A model generated the notes under the pieces. That model saw only the letters and a list, made by a program, of their open reading frames with translations, was not told the origin of the DNA and ran no database searches. 42,747 bases of DNA from Deltaproteobacteria bacterium (GTDB lineage: Bacteria; Desulfobacterota; Binatia; UBA12015), in assembly GCA_016874715.1 (NCBI GenBank), contig VGTK01000025.1, positions 1-42,747 on the forward strand, written 5' to 3'. A program made the translations under genes and the position numbers. How positions within the stretch are numbered: the stretch's first letter is position 1; each line of letters opens with the position of its first letter. This document shows positions 40,021 to 42,747 of the stretch, one piece after another.

Positions 40021-42747
40021 ATGGCTAGACGAGAGCTCAATCTCGACGAAGAGAAGCGCAGCTACGCCGGGGTGTGGCTCGTCGCGGCGATCCTGCTGGT
40101 GGTCGGCGCGGTGTGGTCGCTCCTCGACGACACCTTCTTCAGGCGCCCCTGGAAGGCCTACCAGACCGAGTTCTTCCGCATCGAGGAGGAAAAGGAACGG
40201 GCGGCGCTCGAGGCGGAAGAGGGCAAGCTGGGCTCCGACGCCAAGTACCAGGAGCTGCAGGGCAAGCTCGCCGAGGCGCAGAAGAGCCTCGGATCGGGCG
40301 AGTCCGCCAAGCAGCTCGCGGCCGCGACGCAGAAGCTCGAGGCAGCAACGATGTCGGAGCAGGAGGCCGACATTCAGGTGCGCTTCGTGAAGAGCGAGCT
40401 CGAGGAGGCCTGGTACCACTACGACCACGCGATCGAGGCCGGCGGCAACGTCGACGCGGCGCGCAAGCGTCGCGACGAGCTGGCCGTCGAGAAGAACAGG
40501 CTCGAGAGCGAGTGGAAGGCGACGCAGGCCGTTGTCGCGAAGCTCCAGGCGGAGATCGACGAGCTCCGTGCGCCCATCGTCACGCTCGACAAGCAGATGA
40601 AGGAGGTCGGGGAGGAGCGCGACCGGATCGCCAACAAGATCGACGGCATGAAGTCCATGTTCGGGCCCGTCGCCGTGTCGCGCATTCCGGCGATCGGACA
40701 GGTCGTGCTGCCCGACTTCGACATCAACAACTTCGAGGAGCCGGTCGCCCGCGTCGACCGTTGTGTCTCCTGCCACGCGGGCATCGACAAGGCGGGATTC
40801 GAGGAGCTCGCGAATCCGTACAAGACACACCCGAAACGGGATCCGCTCCTGGTCAAGCATCCCACCGAGAAGTTCGGGTGCACGCCGTGCCACGAGGGCC
40901 AGGGCGTCGCGGTCAACACCATCGAGCAGGCGCACGGCGAGGTGAAGTTCTGGGAGCACCCGCTTCTCGCGGGCGACGAGCAGCAGTCGCGGTGTCTCAA
41001 CTGCCACCTCGACGTCTCGCTCATTCCCGACGCCGCCAAGATCCGGCAGGGCGAGTATCTGTTCGAGCAGCTCGGCTGCCACGGCTGCCATCTCGTCGGC
41101 GGTTACGAGGAGCTCCAGCCGGTCGGGCCGAACCTGGAGCGCATCGCGGCCAAGGTCGATCCGCAGTGGATGGTCTCGTGGATCCAGAATCCGTTCGAGT
41201 TCCGGCCGCGCACCAAGATGCCCAACTTCCTCTTGACGGAGGAGCAGTCGAAAGCGGTGGCGGCGTATCTGTGGACCTCGAGCAAGGCAGACGGGGATGC
41301 CTGGCTGGCGGCACACCCGGATCCGGGCGGGATCTCGCCGGGCGACGCGGCGCTGGTCGAGAAGGGCAAGGGCCTGTTCGACGAGGTCGGCTGCCGCGCG
41401 TGCCACGCGATCGCGGCGGACGAGATCGCGACGCCACTCGGTGCAGCGAAGGACTGGGGGCCGAACCTCGGCAACGTGGCTCAGAAGGAATCGGGCCGGT
41501 TCATCTACTGGTGGATCAAGGATCCGCGGGGGTGGAACCCGAAGTCCCGGATGCCCGACCTGCGCCTCACCGATGACGAGGCGCGCGCGATCACGTCGTA
41601 TCTGCTCAGCCTGTCGACGCCGCCACCCGCAGACCAGGCCGTCACACCGGCCGTGCTCGAGGATGCGGAGCTGGCCGAAGAGGGCAAGGCGATCGTCCGG
41701 AAGTACGGCTGCTACGGCTGCCACGTGATCAACGGCATGGAGAGCGAGTCGCGGATCGGCGTCGAGCTCTCGACGTTCGGCGCAAAGCCGATCGAGGAGC
41801 TGTTCTTCGGCAACAACCCGCACATGCCGCGCACGTGGAACGTGTGGACCGAGGGCAAGCTCCGCAACCCGCGCGTCTACGAGACCGAGCACGTCGAGCA
41901 GCTGATGCCGAACTTCCAGCTCGCCGACGAGGACATCGTCGCGCTGCGCGTGTGGTTGCAGAGCCGCGTCGAACGCATACCGCCGCGCAAGTTCCGCGAT
42001 CCGGAGAACGAGCCGCGGCTGCAGCAGGTGCGCGAGGGCCGCTGGGTCATCGAGCAGTACAACTGCATGGGCTGCCACGTGATCAACGATCAGGGCGGCT
42101 TCATCCGCCGGCTCTATACGGACAACCCGGCGGGCGCTCCCCCGATCCTCAACGGCGAGGGCGAGAAGGTACAGCCGCAGTGGTTCTACGGCTTCCTCCA
42201 GGATCCGGCGCGGCAGCCGCTGCGCTTCTGGCTCAAGGTGCGGATGCCAACGTTCCACCTCTCCCGCGACGAGACGACGAAGGTCGTGAACTACTTCAAG
42301 GCGGTCGCGGAGCTGCCGAACCCGTACTTCTTCTGGGACTCGCGCCAGGACTCCTCGCCGGATTTGCTGAAGGCCGGCGAGACGCTGATGTCGGATCAGT
42401 ACTTCGCGTGCTGGGCGTGCCACGTCCGCGGCAGCCAGACGCCCGAAGGGCCGATGGAGCAGTGGGCGCCCAACCTGGCCTATGCGCGCGAGCGGCTGAA
42501 CCCGCAGTGGATCCTCGCGTGGATCAAGGACCCGAACGCGTTGATGCCCGGTACCAAGATGCCGTCCTTCTATCCCGGTGGGCCGGACGACGTCTTCGAG
42601 GGGAACGAGGACAAGCAGATCTTGGCGATGCGCGACTACATCATGTCCATCGGCGGGCACGGTGGCAGCGCCTCCGGCATGACGAAGGATGCGCCCGCCG
42701 CCGCGCCGGCGGCGCAGGCCGCCGCAGCGCCGGCGCCGGCCGGGTCT
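40021..42747 (+). CDS. Membrane-anchored octahaem cytochrome c with coiled-coil stalk (runs off the window)
   Basis: The frame stays open for 909 codons to the window edge with no stop. A membrane anchor (about 16-36) is followed by a roughly 155-residue Glu/Lys/Ala-rich coiled-coil (about 50-205). Eight CXXCH haem-attachment sites follow, starting at Cys248, 287, 325, 353, 458, 564, 682 and 797. The last five are each followed by a Met-Pro ligand motif (KMPNF, RMPDL, LMPNF, RMPTF, KMPSF), as in class I cytochrome c domains. The C-terminus becomes Ala/Pro-rich. As the last electron carrier of the operon it would replace cytochrome f/c1, accepting electrons from the Rieske protein. Confidence 0.93.
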   Translation, partial: MARRELNLDEEKRSYAGVWLVAAILLVVGAVWSLLDDTFFRRPWKAYQTEFFRIEEEKERAALEAEEGKLGSDAKYQELQGKLAEAQKSLGSGESAKQLAAATQKLEAATMSEQEADIQVRFVKSELEEAWYHYDHAIEAGGNVDAARKRRDELAVEKNRLESEWKATQAVVAKLQAEIDELRAPIVTLDKQMKEVGEERDRIANKIDGMKSMFGPVAVSRIPAIGQVVLPDFDINNFEEPVARVDRCVSCHAGIDKAGFEELANPYKTHPKRDPLLVKHPTEKFGCTPCHEGQGVAVNTIEQAHGEVKFWEHPLLAGDEQQSRCLNCHLDVSLIPDAAKIRQGEYLFEQLGCHGCHLVGGYEELQPVGPNLERIAAKVDPQWMVSWIQNPFEFRPRTKMPNFLLTEEQSKAVAAYLWTSSKADGDAWLAAHPDPGGISPGDAALVEKGKGLFDEVGCRACHAIAADEIATPLGAAKDWGPNLGNVAQKESGRFIYWWIKDPRGWNPKSRMPDLRLTDDEARAITSYLLSLSTPPPADQAVTPAVLEDAELAEEGKAIVRKYGCYGCHVINGMESESRIGVELSTFGAKPIEELFFGNNPHMPRTWNVWTEGKLRNPRVYETEHVEQLMPNFQLADEDIVALRVWLQSRVERIPPRKFRDPENEPRLQQVREGRWVIEQYNCMGCHVINDQGGFIRRLYTDNPAGAPPILNGEGEKVQPQWFYGFLQDPARQPLRFWLKVRMPTFHLSRDETTKVVNYFKAVAELPNPYFFWDSRQDSSPDLLKAGETLMSDQYFACWACHVRGSQTPEGPMEQWAPNLAYARERLNPQWILAWIKDPNALMPGTKMPSFYPGGPDDVFEGNEDKQILAMRDYIMSIGGHGGSASGMTKDAPAAAPAAQAAAAPAPAGS

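Noticed and set aside
40074..41576. A 500-codon plus-strand frame inside the cytochrome gene
   Set aside because: It is an Arg/Gly-rich +1-type shadow. The frame from ATG 40021 has the haem motifs, the membrane anchor and no stop to the window end.
39808..42660. A 950-codon minus-strand open frame opposite the octahaem cytochrome
   Set aside because: It is antisense to a frame with eight CXXCH motifs. Its Leu/Arg/Asp-rich composition is that of a GC-skewed shadow.

Overview
This is a very GC-rich (by eye about 70% G+C), gene-dense bacterial chromosome segment. The protein families suggest a Gram-negative, deltaproteobacteria-like lineage (for example Myxococcota or Desulfobacterota/Binatota). 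They include lipoprotein alkaline-phosphatase-superfamily enzymes, PlsB-type acyltransferase, dTDP-rhamnose genes, a biotin-dependent acyl-CoA carboxylase with an AtuA-family protein, and a split b6f-type cytochrome b operon. The taxonomic call is inference. No rRNA, tRNA, CRISPR array, insertion sequence or phage gene was seen.

Layout. 1-127: three 31-bp tandem repeats, then a glutathione S-transferase-family gene (128-1135). 1131-2306: an iron module, made of bacterioferritin (TTG start) and a small ChuX/HutX-like protein, with a Fur-like palindrome before each. 2358-8637: a plus-strand operon for biotin-dependent acyl-CoA carboxylation (carboxyltransferase, biotin carboxylase/carrier, crotonase, AtuA family), resembling leucine/isoprenoid (Liu/Atu) catabolism. 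8659-11446 (minus): a Gfo/Idh/MocA oxidoreductase and an acyl-CoA dehydrogenase. 11799-14491 (plus): an exported DsbA-like protein, an NTF2-like protein and a FIST-domain protein. 14508-18697 (minus): two tandem paralogous 'sulfatase'-fold lipoproteins with Thr at the nucleophile position. 18999-26295 (plus): an N-formylglutamate-amidohydrolase-like protein with an unknown C-terminal half, threonine aldolase, an exported subtilase with a duplicated C-terminal module, and EutBC. 26367-33000 (minus): rmlD, rmlC, rmlA and rmlB, then (upstream in transcription) a DUF4301 protein, an exported cupin and an RluA-type pseudouridine synthase. 33081-36820 (plus): a class V aminotransferase overlapping plsB. 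36998-42747 (plus): a small membrane protein and a respiratory operon encoding a Tat-type Rieske protein, cytochrome b6, a 26-residue membrane peptide, a subunit IV-like protein, a 57-residue membrane protein and a membrane-anchored octahaem cytochrome c that runs off the window.

Many neighbours are translationally coupled through ATGA/GTGA overlaps: eutB/eutC, rmlB/rmlA, rmlC/rmlD, aminotransferase/plsB. The most interesting parts are four. (1) The bc-type complex has no cytochrome f or c1; in their place is an octahaem cytochrome with a long coiled-coil, together with two tiny membrane proteins, a conserved haem-ci cysteine and a non-PEWY Qo motif. (2) A 32-bp repeat has multiplied the rmlC translation-initiation region. 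(3) Bacterioferritin and a haem-protein candidate are bracketed by Fur-like operators. (4) Short tandem repeats sit at gene ends and in gene gaps across the window.
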